Notes under the pieces: generated by a model
The model's input: the letters and a program-made list of their open reading frames with translations, nothing else
Told to the model about the DNA's origin: nothing
Databases searched by the model: none
Assembly: GCA_007922225.1 (NCBI GenBank)
Contig: ML679969.1
Span: forward strand, 17,853,999-17,917,998
DNA from: Emydura subglobosa
Taxonomy: Eukaryota; Chordata; Testudines; Chelidae
Direction: 5' to 3'
Length of the DNA stretch: 64,000 nt
Shown here: positions 23,871 through 35,060 of the stretch, piece by piece
Numbering within the stretch: position 1 is the first letter of the stretch
Layout: the number at the start of each line of letters is the position of its first letter
Position numbers and translations under genes: made by a program

Positions 23871-25734
23871 ACATCATATGTGCTGCTGAGCTCAATTTGA
23901 ACTAAAGTGAATATAAAAAGCTGCAATTCAAACAGCTTTTCTAAATTATAACTTGGCTTTCAAAAAATCTCACCATTATTTCAAGCTTCATGGCTTAGCT
24001 CGTGAGCTCTAGAGCAATCAGTACCATATCAAGATACATTAAATTACAATTAACCGTTGGTTTCTGGAAGTACATCTTTTAGCGGCGTAGCTGGATTGTT
24101 GATATGCGATAACTATTGTTATGCACATTGTAAACGTATGCTTGACAATGCCATACTATATGCAAATCCTTATACCTGCTACTTTTGTTTCATTGCTTAA
24201 ATGTACTATCATGTAGTTGGAAAAGAAAGAGAGGATAAATAGTTCCATTATTCAAGCCTTTTGAATCTGAACATAGAAACATTATAGCTAAAGGCAACGT
24301 TGCCAACGTTGGAAGTGTGGAGGACAGTGCCAATCTCTTGCATATTTTGCTTTTGGTAGAAAGTAGAAAGAAGGGGTAAGATTTTTAAAGCATGCTCATC
24401 AGTGAGCACTAAGATTTTATCCTGCCTTCGTTTTTGAGTGCTGAGGATAGGAAATGAATTGGTATGTGCTCATGTGTTCCCAATGAATATCAAGAAATTG
24501 TTGCAGCTTCTGTTCTCAGGGTTCTTCTAATATTATGGAAATTGGATGCCTTTCTTTCTCAGGCTGATTGGCTTAAAGAGTTGTCTACAGTAGCACTGAT
24601 GGAGAATACCTTTTACAGGAGAATCTAGGAAAAGTACAATATCATCTGGTCCCATATGAAAGAGCAACATACCATAGTAATGTAATTATATGCACATTTG
24701 CCTCATATTTCTACCTCAGTTTTATTTGAACTCTTTAGATTCACGGGTTGCCTTCTAGAGCCTCCCCAGGATTAGTTCTATAACACATGTTCATTGGGGG
24801 CTGTAGTATATACACAAAGAGGTCTGAATAACTGCCCTGTGTATTCTGTCCTGCTCCAGCTCTGTATGACTGTCTGTGTAGATAGAAAACATTATTAAAA
24901 AAACAAAAGGAATATCAGTGTCTTACCCTGGGGACTGAAACAGGGGAGCCAACAAAGAGACTGCCAGAGCTTAGCCCATTTGAAACTGGGAAACAGGCCA
25001 GATAACTCCGAGCTGCTGTTCACATAAAGCATGGCCAGGCATTCAGGAATGTACTCTTGGGCTGGCTGGCTAGAATTGGGGCATAATAGGTCAGGCTCAC
25101 CTCTTCAGCTCACAGATTCACTGTCTCTCTTAATTTCAGGAATAAGTTCTTTATTGTAGATCCTCCTCACATTCATCTCCAATGGGGTCTTTCAAGCTGT
25201 CTCAGACTTCAAACAGAATCTTCACAGATGGGTTGCAAAAACCACTGTTAAACTCCCTGAGCTATTGGAATGCTTCATTGATATTCCATTAGACGGCAAG
25301 AGAAGCATAGTTCTTTTCTAGGAGCATTATTTATGACTCTTTGCCTGTCCATTTAAATTCATTCTAATTCTTCTGGAATTCATCCAACCCTCAACTTCCA
25401 GACATAAAACACAAGATTGGCATCAGTTTGTTTAGATGTATCTTAAACAGAAAAGTTTTCAAGTCAACATTTGTGGAATATATTTCTGGTCCTCTAAATA
25501 AAGGGCTTTGTAGAACTGTCCTGAAATGAGTATTTTTTGATACACGGTAACAATTTCAGCATCTCCTTGGCCTCTCTGTGACCCTTTGTGATAGCTATAG
25601 GGATAAAAGAATAAGTGCAAAACCTGAATATTTAATTGGTTATTTAAACACCTCAATTCAAATTGGAAGTAAGGCACTTAAAAAAAAAAAAAAGAGTGAG
25701 GATATTTACTCATTAGTACATCTTAACAAGACAT
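23871..25734. other. unassigned sequence
   Basis: No gene or clear transposon. A double perfect palindrome, ggcaacgttgcc overlapping ccaacgttgg, occurs at 24293-24312. An A15 run lies at 25680-25694 just before the next CR1. Confidence 0.5.
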
Positions 25735-25914
25735 GAAGTCAATTCTTCATCACTTGAAATCTTTAAACCAAGACTGGATGTTTTTCTGAAAAAGCCAGTC
25801 TAGCTCAACCACAATCTGAGGGGTTTATTGCAGGAATCATTGGGTGAAAATTTTTGGCGTGGGGTGATGCAGGAGATCAGGCCAGGTCTTCACAATTTGT
25901 CCTTCTGGATTTAA
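25735..25914 (+). mobile_element. CR1 LINE 3' fragment
   Basis: Carries 'gaaatctttaaaccaagact' followed by 'ggatgtttttctgaaaaag', 'tagctcaacca', 'gcaggaatcattgggtgaaa' and a terminal 'gcaggagatcaggccag' and 'ccttctgg' order. This is the sense 3' UTR of a turtle CR1 subfamily that normally ends 'caggaggtcagactagatga'. Strongly 5'-truncated, noncoding, diverged. Confidence 0.75.
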
Positions 25915-26694
25915 ATAAAACAAAGTCATAAACCTCTGTGTGAAGAATTTTGTTAAAATAACAAAACCTAATAAAACAGATTGATCCTGAATTTAAATTA
26001 ATAGATTTTATTTTTTAAACAAATTAAAATGTATATTGAAAGCATCTGACAGCAAAATCAGAAATTAAAGGCAAGACATGAGAGCCAGGCAAAGTCACGT
26101 GTCTCCGAGCTGGGCATAACTCTTCACAGAACTAAAGAGCTGTGCCAGGGAAAGAACAGACACTGTGGAGTCTGAGCGGGGAGTGGAAAATGGAGTGAGG
26201 AATGCAGAGGGAAGTGAAAACTGGCTTGGGAAGAAGGCATGCGATAAACTAAACTTCTCATAGCCTGTGGAGTTTAACATTTATACTTCTCACCTGCCTC
26301 TTTCTCATCTGTCCATATCTCATGCACATACACATACATCTGGTCTCTTATGGGAAACTTCTGCTCTCTGCTGCCTTAAAGGGGTGTTGTTTTGCTTTTG
26401 TGAAAAAAATTAACAAAAACACTTTTCTCTGTCTTGGTTTCTGCAGTTCTGGAGGCCAGCAATTCACAGCTCTTCAGCTATTCACCTAAGGAGAGGTTTG
26501 CAGTCTGTAGAAGCCTAAAAGTACTCCTTGAATGAGCTACAGTATGGTCCTGTGATTTCTTGTGTCAGCAACAGGAAGATTTTAGAGGACCACTAGAGGT
26601 GCAGGCTCACATCGGGGCTGAGGGGCAGACCGTACTATTGGACTTCAAGATTGAGGGGACAGAGACTGGGACTTAATGGTCTAGGAAAGATACT
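25915..26694. other. unassigned sequence
   Basis: Nothing recognised. The sequence is AT-rich at the start and has no frame over 65 codons. Confidence 0.5.
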
Positions 26695-26835
26695 CAGACC
26701 TGAAGAAGAAGAGCTCTGTGTAAACTCAAAAGCTTGTCTCTTTTTTCAACATAAACTAGTCCAATAAAAGCTATTACCTCACTCATCTTGTCTCTCTAAT
26801 ATCCTGGGACCACCATAGCTACAACAACACTTCAT
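26695..26835 (+). repeat. interspersed repeat tail with AATAAA, copy 2
   Basis: Contains cagacctgaagaagaag, 'agctctgtgtaaactcaaaa', 'gcttgtctctttttt', 'ctagtccaataaaagctatt' and 'acctcactcatcttgtctct', then 'taatatcctgggaccacc' and 'gctacaacaacac'. This is a well-preserved copy of a reptile/bird interspersed repeat that supplies an AATAAA hexamer, and the older relative is at 5.9 kb. Such copies are sometimes taken up as polyadenylation sites, but nothing here shows that use. Confidence 0.65.
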
Positions 26836-27673
26836 GCACTATAGTGAATCTTCTCACATTAGTCCTGAAAGGACAATGGTCACTGATTAAGAGGAAGGTT
26901 AGGTTATCCAAGTATCCAGCCCCTGGGATCAGCAGTGCCCGTCCATCTCTCCTGTGTCATTATGTTGAGAGCCAGAACTCCACTGTTCTCCAAGTCCCCA
27001 GACACTAAATATCTGCTCATAAACCTCATTAAAATATCTGATTATCCATTTCAATGTTCTCTCAGTATTTTCCTTCAAATGATTGTTAGCAATCTTTCTG
27101 ATTAATATGCAGTATATAGCCATATTATTCTTGTTTTCTCTAGATCATGAGCATATTTTAAAGAAAGGCTAAATAACAAAGGTAATTTATGCAGTGGGGA
27201 GGTTTGGAATGTGGGGAATTTTTGTCTCAGTATTGTGCCTCACAACTGCTTTTTTAATCAGTCAGGAAACTCCATTGTCCATTAATGTGAGCCCAAAGTT
27301 TTATAAAAGTAGATAGTTAATCTGTACCTGGTGTTCATTGATGACAACATGATATTTCCTCAATTCTGCATTGTGTCATCACTCACTACCTCCTCCTGTA
27401 AGCCAGGCCATGGGCTGGAGCCATATGTTACATAACCAAATTGATACTGATGCATCATCTACATTAGAGAACCATGTGACAGGGCAAGATCTCTAGGTCC
27501 AAATGTGTTTTAATATTCATCCCTTGTAGATAATTTGCTGTAGGAAAGGTTGAGAAATATCTGTACACTAGCAATACCTGTGTAATTATTATGTTTCATG
27601 AATGTAGGTTTCTGTAAACACACATACAGGCACTATGAACTTCTCATTAGCTGAATAACATAACTCTCTGGAT
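26836..27673. other. unassigned sequence
   Basis: No gene or repeat recognised. Confidence 0.5.
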
Positions 27674-27817
27674 GTATCTACAGTGCAATTAGACACCCAT
27701 AGCTGGCCTGGCCAGCTGACTCCGGCTTGCAGGGGTCAGGCTAAGGATGTAGACATTTGGGCTCACGGTGGGGCCTGGGCTGTAGGACCCTGCTTGGTGT
27801 GAGGGTCCCAGAGATCA

Positions 27818-28501
27818 TAAGAACGACCATACTGATAAGACCAATGATGCATCTAGACCAGTATCCTGTCTTCCGACAGTGGCCAATGCCAGGTGCTTCA
27901 GAGGGAGCGAATATGGGATGAGATGATTTAGTTGGGGTTAGTCGTGCTTTGAGCAGGGGGTTGGACTAAATGACCTCCTGAGGTCCCTTCCAGCCCTAAT
28001 CTTCTATGATTCTAATAGAACAGGTAATCATCAAGTGATCCATATGGCCATTCCCAGCCTCTGGCAAACAGCATTTCTTGCCTATCCTGGCTAATAGCCA
28101 CTGATGGACCTATCCTTCATGAACTTATCTAGTTCTTTTTTGAACCCCATTTATAGTCTTGGCCTTCACAAAATCCTCTGGCAAGGAGTTCCATAGGTTG
28201 ACTATGTGCTGTGTGAACAAATACTTCCTTTTGTTCCTTCCGTTTGTTCATTTTAAACCTACTGCCTATTAATTTCATTTGGTGACCCCTATTTTTGTGT
28301 TATGAAAAGGAATAAATAACATTTCCTTATTTTCTTTCTCTACACAACTCATGTTTTTATAGACCTCTGTTGTATCCCCCCTTAGTCATCTCTTTTCCAA
28401 GCTGAAAAGTCCCAGTTTTATTAATCTCTTCTCGTATGGAAGCTGTTTCAAACCCTTCATCATTTTAGTTGCCCTTTTCTGAACCTCCAATTTCAACACA
28501 T
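27818..28501 (-). mobile_element. CR1 LINE 3' fragment inserted in the MITE
   Basis: Reads as the reverse complement of a turtle CR1 3' region: 'ataagaacgaccatactg' at the left (3') end, then 'cagtatcctgtcttccgac', 'ggccaatgccaggtgcttca', 'tagttcttttttgaacccc', 'gaaaagtcccagttttatta' and 'gcccttttctgaacct' at the truncated 5' side. A 4-bp target duplication, atca, is present at 27814-27817 and 28502-28505. It is itself interrupted at 27914-28013 by another CR1. Noncoding 3' UTR and C-terminal sequence only. Confidence 0.9.
27914..28013 (+). mobile_element. CR1 LINE 3' tail (100 bp) nested inside the CR1
   Basis: Sense-orientation CR1 3' end: gatgagatgatttagttggg, 'gctttgagcagggggttgga', 'tgacctcctgaggtccctt', ending cttctatgattct. 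It is flanked by aata at 27910-27913 and 28014-28017 as a target duplication. It lies in the opposite orientation to the host CR1 and so is the youngest of the three nested elements. Confidence 0.9.
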
Positions 28502-28619
28502 ATCAGGCTGCAGCCTGAGCATCTACACTGCAACTAAACAGCCCTTTAGCCCAAGCTCCATGAGCCCGAGTCAGCTGGCCTGGGCCAGCCGCGGGTGTCT
28601 AATTGAAGTGTAGACATAT

Positions 28620-29422
28620 CCTTTGAGCCAGCTCCTTGAGGCTTCTACAATCAAGCCAATGGATGTGGCATTAAGAATTAGTGATTTCAGTGGCCCAAAA
28701 CAGTTCAGCTTCATTTTAAACCAGTGTTCATCCTAAAACACAGAGGCTTTGAAATGTAAACAACAAATGGCCTTGGACGAGCTACAGTGCAGTCAGCAGA
28801 GCCACAGCTGTTAGTGTTCTAACGCGTGGACTATGGTTTGTCTAGCGGATGTACTGCATTTACACTGGCTGCTTGGGGTTAGCCCTTGGGTCAGAAAGTA
28901 TGAAAAATCAGCAGAATAAAACAGTTTTCTATTTAGCAGGGAGTTCTTTACAGCGCTGTTTAGCTGGTAAATAAGCTTCGGCTCTAGCAAGGTGACCACT
29001 ATGCTGTCTATCTTGATAATGAAAGGATCACAGCTACCTGATTGAAACTGTCAATCCTGTTTCAAACCTGTTGGGATAAAGCAGATGGTCTTTCATCATG
29101 CATAAGGAAGTCAGCCCTAAACATTTACTGGTCACTCAGGACAAAAGACTGATGGATCACAGAGAGTAAAGATGGAAAAGCTATGTTAAAAACAATAAAC
29201 AACAGATCACCCTCTAAGAGGCTTTACAAATGCAGCTGGTCAAAGGGCATTTGGGATAGAATCTTTACTAAGAGAGTATTTTGGACAGTAAACTGATACT
29301 TCAGCTGGTTATCTGCTTGGAGGTCACTGGCTTGATCCAGTGGCTTATTAGTGGACAGGCTAGTGAGCTGGTGGTCAGGGTAGGCTGGCAGTCAGGAAAG
29401 TTGGTTGGTGGGTTGGGCAATA
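28620..29422. other. unassigned sequence
   Basis: No gene or repeat recognised. Confidence 0.5.
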
Positions 29423-29430
29423 GGTTAGGT

Positions 29431-30131
29431 CAGCATTTCCCAAACTATGGGTCACACTGACGGGGGGCAGGGTCATGAAAAGATACAAGGGGTTTAAGAC
29501 TTCAAGCCAACAGAGAGGAGGATGGAGTAAGGAGTGGGGTTGGGGAGGCAGAGGCTCTGGAAGGAGTGTGGCTGGCATCCAGGACCCAATCTACTGGCTG
29601 GGTCCTCCTGCTGGAACCTGCAGCAGCTCCTCTCAGTATTTTGGGAAGCCTCAAGCCAGTAGAGAGTATAAGGAGAAGATGGCTGAGGCAGGGACTAGGG
29701 GTACCGTTTAAGTCAGGTGGGGGGAGGCAGAGAGGCTGCTCATGGTCCTGTCCCTGGGAAGGAAGTGGAGGTGCACAGAGCTGGCTTTGGAGAGGCTGGT
29801 CCCTTCCACTAGCAGCAGAATCCAAGGGATGGTGGTGCTGAAATGAGCCCCTCCAGCCCAGCAGGGAGCTGCTGCGCAGAGAAGAGGGAGAAGGAGTCTA
29901 TGCTGTCACTGCTGCTGGAGCAGGCGTTCCTGATCTGTGCGCTTCTGCCTGCTGTGGGCTGCAGTGGCAACTCCCACCCCCCTGTTGCCAAGGGGTGGGA
30001 AGAGAAGGGCTGGATGTAGGACAGGGGAGGAAGCTGTGCAGAAAAATATCTGAATTGGCACCACTGATTGGGTCACATTAACATAGGTGAACCCAAAAGG
30101 GATCACGCATGAAAAAGTTTGGAAACCACTG
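29431..30131. mobile_element. nonautonomous hAT-type element, about 701 bp, GC-rich interior
   Basis: The left end is cagcatttcccaaactatgg then gtcac. The right end in reverse complement is cagtggtttccaaacttttt then catgcgtgatccc. Both follow the 'CAG..(T)TTCCCAAACT..GGTCA' hAT terminus. Flanking 8-mers ggttaggt (29423-29430) and gcttagcg (30132-30139) agree at 5 of 8 positions and could be a worn target duplication. The interior is purine and GC rich and open on both strands (up to 107 codons) without transposase motifs, so those frames are not genes. Confidence 0.7.
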
Positions 30132-30138
30132 GCTTAGC

Positions 30139-30162
30139 GAAAAAAACAAAAAAAAAAAAAAA
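30139..30162. repeat. A-rich run
   Basis: A7-C-A15 run directly after the hAT element, a low-complexity tract. Confidence 0.8.
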
Positions 30163-30267
30163 GCAGCCATCCGGCCATCAGTTGGTCAACTGTTTGGAAG
30201 TGGCCTGGTCAGCTGGTTGTCTGGAATGTCTGAGGGCTCAATTCTGCAGGGTGCTGAGCACCCTGGT

Positions 30268-30364
30268 CCTGATCCAACAAAGTACTCAAGCATGTGAGTA
30301 GGTTCATTGACTTCAGTGAGACTACACAAGCTAAGTATATACTTAGGTGCTTTGCTGGATCAGG
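30268..30364. mobile_element. palindromic MITE, about 97 bp
   Basis: The left end is cctgatccaacaaagtactc then aagca. The reverse complement of the right end is cctgatccagcaaagcacct then aagtata. The centre contains 'attgacttcagtg'. The whole unit is self-complementary with mismatches. It matches a turtle MITE family whose intact form reads 'gatccagcaaagcacttaag'. Noncoding. Confidence 0.75.
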
Positions 30365-32320
30365 GCCAAAGTTCTCAGCAACTTGCGGATCGATCCCAAA
30401 GTAAATAGCTGTGAAAGCCACAATTAAGGCACTGGTCACATCCAGAGATCAGAATTCACATCCAACATGTAATAGTGTAGAGCTTAGCCATCTCTCCAAT
30501 GTCCTATGTCGTAGTGCATTGTTATTCTTTACATTCTAGAAAGAAAACCAATTCAACAACACGTACAGAGTTCATTGCTCTGTGTTGCTGACGTGCTGTC
30601 TTGTTTGACTCTTGCACACAGAGTTTTTTTGAAAAAGTCAAGTATGTTGACTGAAAAATCTGTTAATTTTATTTTCAGTTCATAAGCAGAAAAAGCATTA
30701 GCCCCCTAAATGCCTGGCAGCTCAAGTATCTGCAATGTGATTCTAAAACAAACCACTGAAAAGATTTGAAAACACCTTTTCAAGTGCCCTGCTCAGATTG
30801 AAATACAAATCAGTTGACGATCATACAAGTCAATTCCCAATAATATATGAATGCTGTTTCTCCTGTGATTTTTTATTTGCAAATTGTGTGTGTGTATTAA
30901 AACTACTGGGGTCCTCTACTAGCCAAATGTAATTTCTTGCAGAAAATCAATAATCAAATATTTTATCAGAAGAAAGTTTTGTAATGTCAACCATTTCAAA
31001 TGAAAACTGTGCCCTTGTGGTTCTACCATCACAAATAGTAACATGCTCAAGATATTGTGAGATTTACAGCATTTTAAAACTATCATACTGCTTAATATCA
31101 CAGCTCTAATAGAAAATAAATGTAATATCTTATGGGTAATGCCCAACACCAAAAACTACTGCTCAGAAATCTTAACTTCCAAAGGTGGTTGTTATCTTTT
31201 AATATCTTTAGAATTCCTGGTAATGATCCTTCTTAGTTTTTTTAAAATCTAACTCTTCTTTAGACACTGTAACTTTTGAATTCCTGGGGAATCATGAATT
31301 ATGGCTGAGATTTGGAAATCTAAAGGAAATTTGATATAATATATATGCAGGTACACATTTTTCATGACATCTATGGACTACACAGATTAGGAGGAAAAAC
31401 TGTTAACTTGATGGGCTCAATTCCAATCTTTGGGATATGTCTAATTTAATTATGATGCTAGGAATTTTTTGATGTAAAAATCAGAAAGGGGATGACCAAG
31501 ATGAATAATGATCTAGTTTGTGAATACATAAGTGAGCTGGCGGAGGATTCATAGGTGATTCTATATTATCCTGCATATTCTCTTCTCCCACTGCAGTAGT
31601 GTACAATGTGTGTAATGACCAGATGTGTTGTGGTTCTTGGTGCATGGACAATAAAGTCCATCACGTATGTGACAGTTCATTTGGCGCCATTATCTTATGC
31701 TGGCCAGTTGCAGCATTAGCAAGTTGACATTAATTTTTTTTGTAACATATTCTACTCACAAATATTGTATATTATGAATCTGAGAAGTTTGGAACAATTT
31801 TTAGTAGCCGAAATACCCCCAAAACACACATCCTTGGTGTATAATTCAAGTTTATGCCACTCAGTGGCCTATTTAACATAAATTTGAGGATGGAATATTA
31901 TTGCAATTAAGACAATGTTGAGAATACAGTTAAATAAAATGTTAAAACAAACTTTATCAACCAGTTTAGAGCTGACATACAATTTCCAAACCAAAACATA
32001 CGTTATATATCTGGATTGAGTCCAAAACACCTTCACCTCCAAACTGGCTTAGGCCAGACAGACAGGATGTTCTATAGAGCAAAAGATCATGTGATTAAAG
32101 AGAGTGAACAAACACATGGTGTATCATTAACAAAACATCAGGCTGCATTTCACAGTGCTCTTTTGTGGTTAGTGACCCATGTAATTTGCTCAAAAAAATA
32201 GCAAAGGGACAAAGGTTCATTCTATTCAAAATACACCCAATAATCAAAAAAGAACCAATGAAGCCCTTTTTGTATAGTGATGCCAGAGAGCTACCCATCA
32301 CTGAAATATAACTGCAAACA
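30365..32320. other. unassigned AT-rich sequence
   Basis: No gene or transposon recognised. A short GT run lies at about 30884-30895. Confidence 0.5.
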
Positions 32321-32328
32321 ATCTAGTA

Positions 32329-32655
32329 CAGTGTTTCCAACCAGTGTGCCACAGCGGTGGCTGTCAGGCTCACACAGATGTGCTGTGGAATTTTTTGAAA
32401 AAGTACATGTGAGAACAAGGCGGGGGAGCCGCCTTCTTATTGGCCATATGCCTCACTGCCCCAACCTCCTCCAGGGGCGGAGCAACCAATTAGAGTTCAA
32501 TCTCCCTCTCTTCCCTCCTCCCCTCCTGTGTGAACAATGGGTTGGCTGGCTTCTTTGCCCTTCCACTCCCCTCCTGCAGCTGCCCGCTGGAGGTAGAGAA
32601 AAGAGCCCCTGGAGCTCAAGGTGTGCCACAGCAGAGAAAAGGTTGGGAACCACTG
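32329..32655. mobile_element. nonautonomous hAT (Charlie-like) transposon, 327 bp
   Basis: The ends are inverted: left cagtgtttccaaccagtgtg then cca, right in reverse complement cagtggttcccaaccttttc. An 8-bp target duplication, atctagta (32321-32328) and atctagtg (32656-32663), matches at 7 of 8 positions, which is diagnostic for hAT. The GC-richer interior contains chance frames (129 codons plus, 98 minus) that should not be called genes. Confidence 0.88.
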
Positions 32656-32663
32656 ATCTAGTG

Positions 32664-33440
32664 TAAAGTTCTGCACTTTGGAATACACTATAATAAACAG
32701 TTTAGACAAGTTTTGTGCCTGATTCCACCCCTCCTTCCCCAAAGAGTTCTGCTGATTTCCCTTAAACTTGACTCTCAGCCTCCCCACACACATACTTTTG
32801 CCAGTGCCCTTCTAATCTGAACTGCAGGCTCCTTATTTTAGCCCATACCTTCCTATACACACAGCTTAGTCAATACCCTTCAATCCTAACCCACATCTCC
32901 CTGCTGTTCCAGTTCTGGACTCCTTCCATATTCTGCTAAGATTTCTCAATCCTCATCTGCAGCCCTTAGTGCTATCCTAGTCCCTGGACTGTATTGAGAA
33001 CACGGCCATTCAAACTAGGCTTGAGGGTGATTTGGATTAATGTTCTGTAGACCCAAAAAACTCATTTATTTTGTATCTGAGCCAGAATCTGAGCCATTTT
33101 CTAGAGTGAAAGGCCAGTCCCTAGTCCTCCATTACTATTTGTAGACAATTTTACAATCCTCAGATTATGGGGTAAATGCCTTTCACCTAAAATGTTCTCT
33201 TAGAACAAAGGCTGGATGACTGGGGCATCTATGGGTTACAGGGAAGAGAGGGCTGCTCAGGATTGAAAGGCAGATAGCACTGGAGAATTTTGGAGTATTT
33301 TATGGCCAGCTGGTGGCACCTGATTTTGAGTGAAGATCAGACAGATGAGGTAGAGGTGTCTTGGATGGCAGATCAACAGGAGTAGAGTGAAAAATTCTGG
33401 ACACTGTAGATAGCAATTCAAAGAAGAGGCAGACTCTATT
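32664..33440. other. unassigned sequence
   Basis: Pyrimidine-rich at 32.72-32.97 kb. No gene or repeat recognised. Confidence 0.5.
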
Positions 33441-35060
33441 CTTGGAGAGTGTAAGGGTATCGTGACACCAAGGCTCATTGATTGTTCACTACTCTGAAAA
33501 CAATTCGTCAGGTCTGATATACTCACTACACCTTACACATTGTCAGGATCTATACCCCAAAAAGTAGCATGTAATATTGGAAAACTAATAACTCACTCAT
33601 CATTAATATTCTTGTAGTGTATATATGTGGTGTGTACAAAGTTATAAATGTATTATAATTATCTTCTTAAAATGTGTTTGACAAGCAACGCATAAGCACA
33701 ATCTGCCTTGGACAAAAGAATGGGTATTTGCTTGTCTGACCAGCCTGTGCTTCAGGCAGCGACAATGAAGGTACATTTACATAAAAGGTAAACAAAGCCA
33801 TCAAACTAGTGAGTGGAGGAGATAGTTTCTTAACTGTAAAGACAGAGGGTCTGAACCTCAAATGATAAACAATTGAATCAACTGATTGTAATAAATATTA
33901 CTTGTATTATAAGTATATATCAGATATGGTCTTTTATAAAAGCCAGTGACACTGCTGATTGATATAATTGTGAAATGCCTGCATTAACACTATATGAGAA
34001 ATTATGGCTACTCACTGATATTATGCTTTAAAGTCTGACCGTATACAGGGAGAAACAGGTTCTCTCTCACAGAGGAGGGAAGGCAGCTGTCTACCTGTCT
34101 CCAATGTAAATTAACCAGTGTGGACTAAAAACAATGGAAGCCCCATTTACATATGGATCAACAGGGGGATGGGAAGTCCATAGGAAGGGAAGAACAGCAC
34201 AAAGCCTTCCTGGCTCTTGAAACAGAGACAATGAACTTTGGTGTGATATCAGAGGGGCAAAAAGACATTTGAATTATTTGGAGGATTCAAAGGGCCAGAG
34301 CTCATGAAATCACGGAACATTTGATCTTTCAACCCAGGGGGCTGAAGTCTCTGGGAATGGAGTTTAGGTGAGAAATCTGCTAGTTAAGGTTGTAATTTGC
34401 TGAAATTATGTTTTAGGCTTAGACGCATATTAGTACTTTTGTTTACTCGTAACCGCTTCTATCTTTATTCCTTATACTTGGTATTACTTACACCTATGTC
34501 AAAGAGTTAAATTACTTAATTCTATGTTAAATAAACTTGTTTTACTTTTACCATAAACCAGTTCAGTGCTGTATTTGAAATGAGTGTCTGTCAAACCCCA
34601 GTTAAATTAATGAGCTGCAGTGTATAAGTCTGTTTAAAGAGGCAACAAAATTAACTTCTGTGAGTGTTCTGGGAGAGGGCTTGCCATTGCAGGGAGACAT
34701 CTCTGGAGCACTTGGGAGTTGGGGGTTCACTGTTTGTTATCTGCAAGGCCAGATTTGGACTGGCAGAGTCCTGCAGAGTTTGTTGGCAAAGCAAACAAGC
34801 TGGTGTGTCAGGGAGTTGCTACACAGCAAAACTGTGGCTGCAAATAAGTAACACAATTCTGAGAACCTTATCAGATTGTCACATTGGCAGATGATTTGGG
34901 GGAAATTCAGGACTTTGAGGGCATTAGGGTACTTTACAAAAAGGAACTGGGTGGTGGAAGCCAGGGTGTCACCTGCATGCTTGTATGCTGGCTGTGTTGT
35001 CAGCACTGAGCCACAAGAGCATAGCATATTTAAGGCACCCACATTTGCAGGGTAGGATAC
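33441..35060 (+). mobile_element. LTR-retroelement-like remnant (turtle type), borders unclear
   Basis: A long stretch whose central and right parts match a turtle repeat I remember: 'gttaaataaacttgttttac' (AATAAA at 34530-34535), 'accagttcagtgctgtattt', then 'ccagttaaattaatgagctg', 'tataagtctgtttaaagagg' and 'tgttctgggagagggcttgc'. The AATAAA and the following R/U5-like stretch suggest a plus-oriented LTR. No gag, pol or env homology is visible and all frames are short. The left border is placed loosely and no target duplication was identified. Confidence 0.5.

Larger units (their letters stand above)
27674..28619. mobile_element. palindromic MITE split by a CR1 insertion
   Basis: The left half (27674-27817) opens tgtatctacagtgcaattag then acaccc, agctggcctggccagctgac. 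The right half (28502-28619) read in reverse complement opens tatgtctacacttcaattag then acacccgcggctggcc, aggccagctgac. The inverted match extends through at least 70 bp and continues imperfectly. Rejoined across the insertion it would be an almost fully self-complementary element of about 260 bp. The ends fit a 'tatgtctacactgcaattag' family common in turtle genomes. It carries no coding sequence. Confidence 0.85.

Noticed and set aside
29475..30106. Cluster of open frames on both strands (up to 107 codons), possible CpG-rich first exon
   Set aside because: Lies wholly inside the hAT-type element 29431-30131. There are no splice signals or promoter features, and the GC richness belongs to the element.
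32277..32666. 129-codon plus-strand frame
   Set aside because: Coincides with the 327-bp hAT MITE and crosses both its termini and target duplications.
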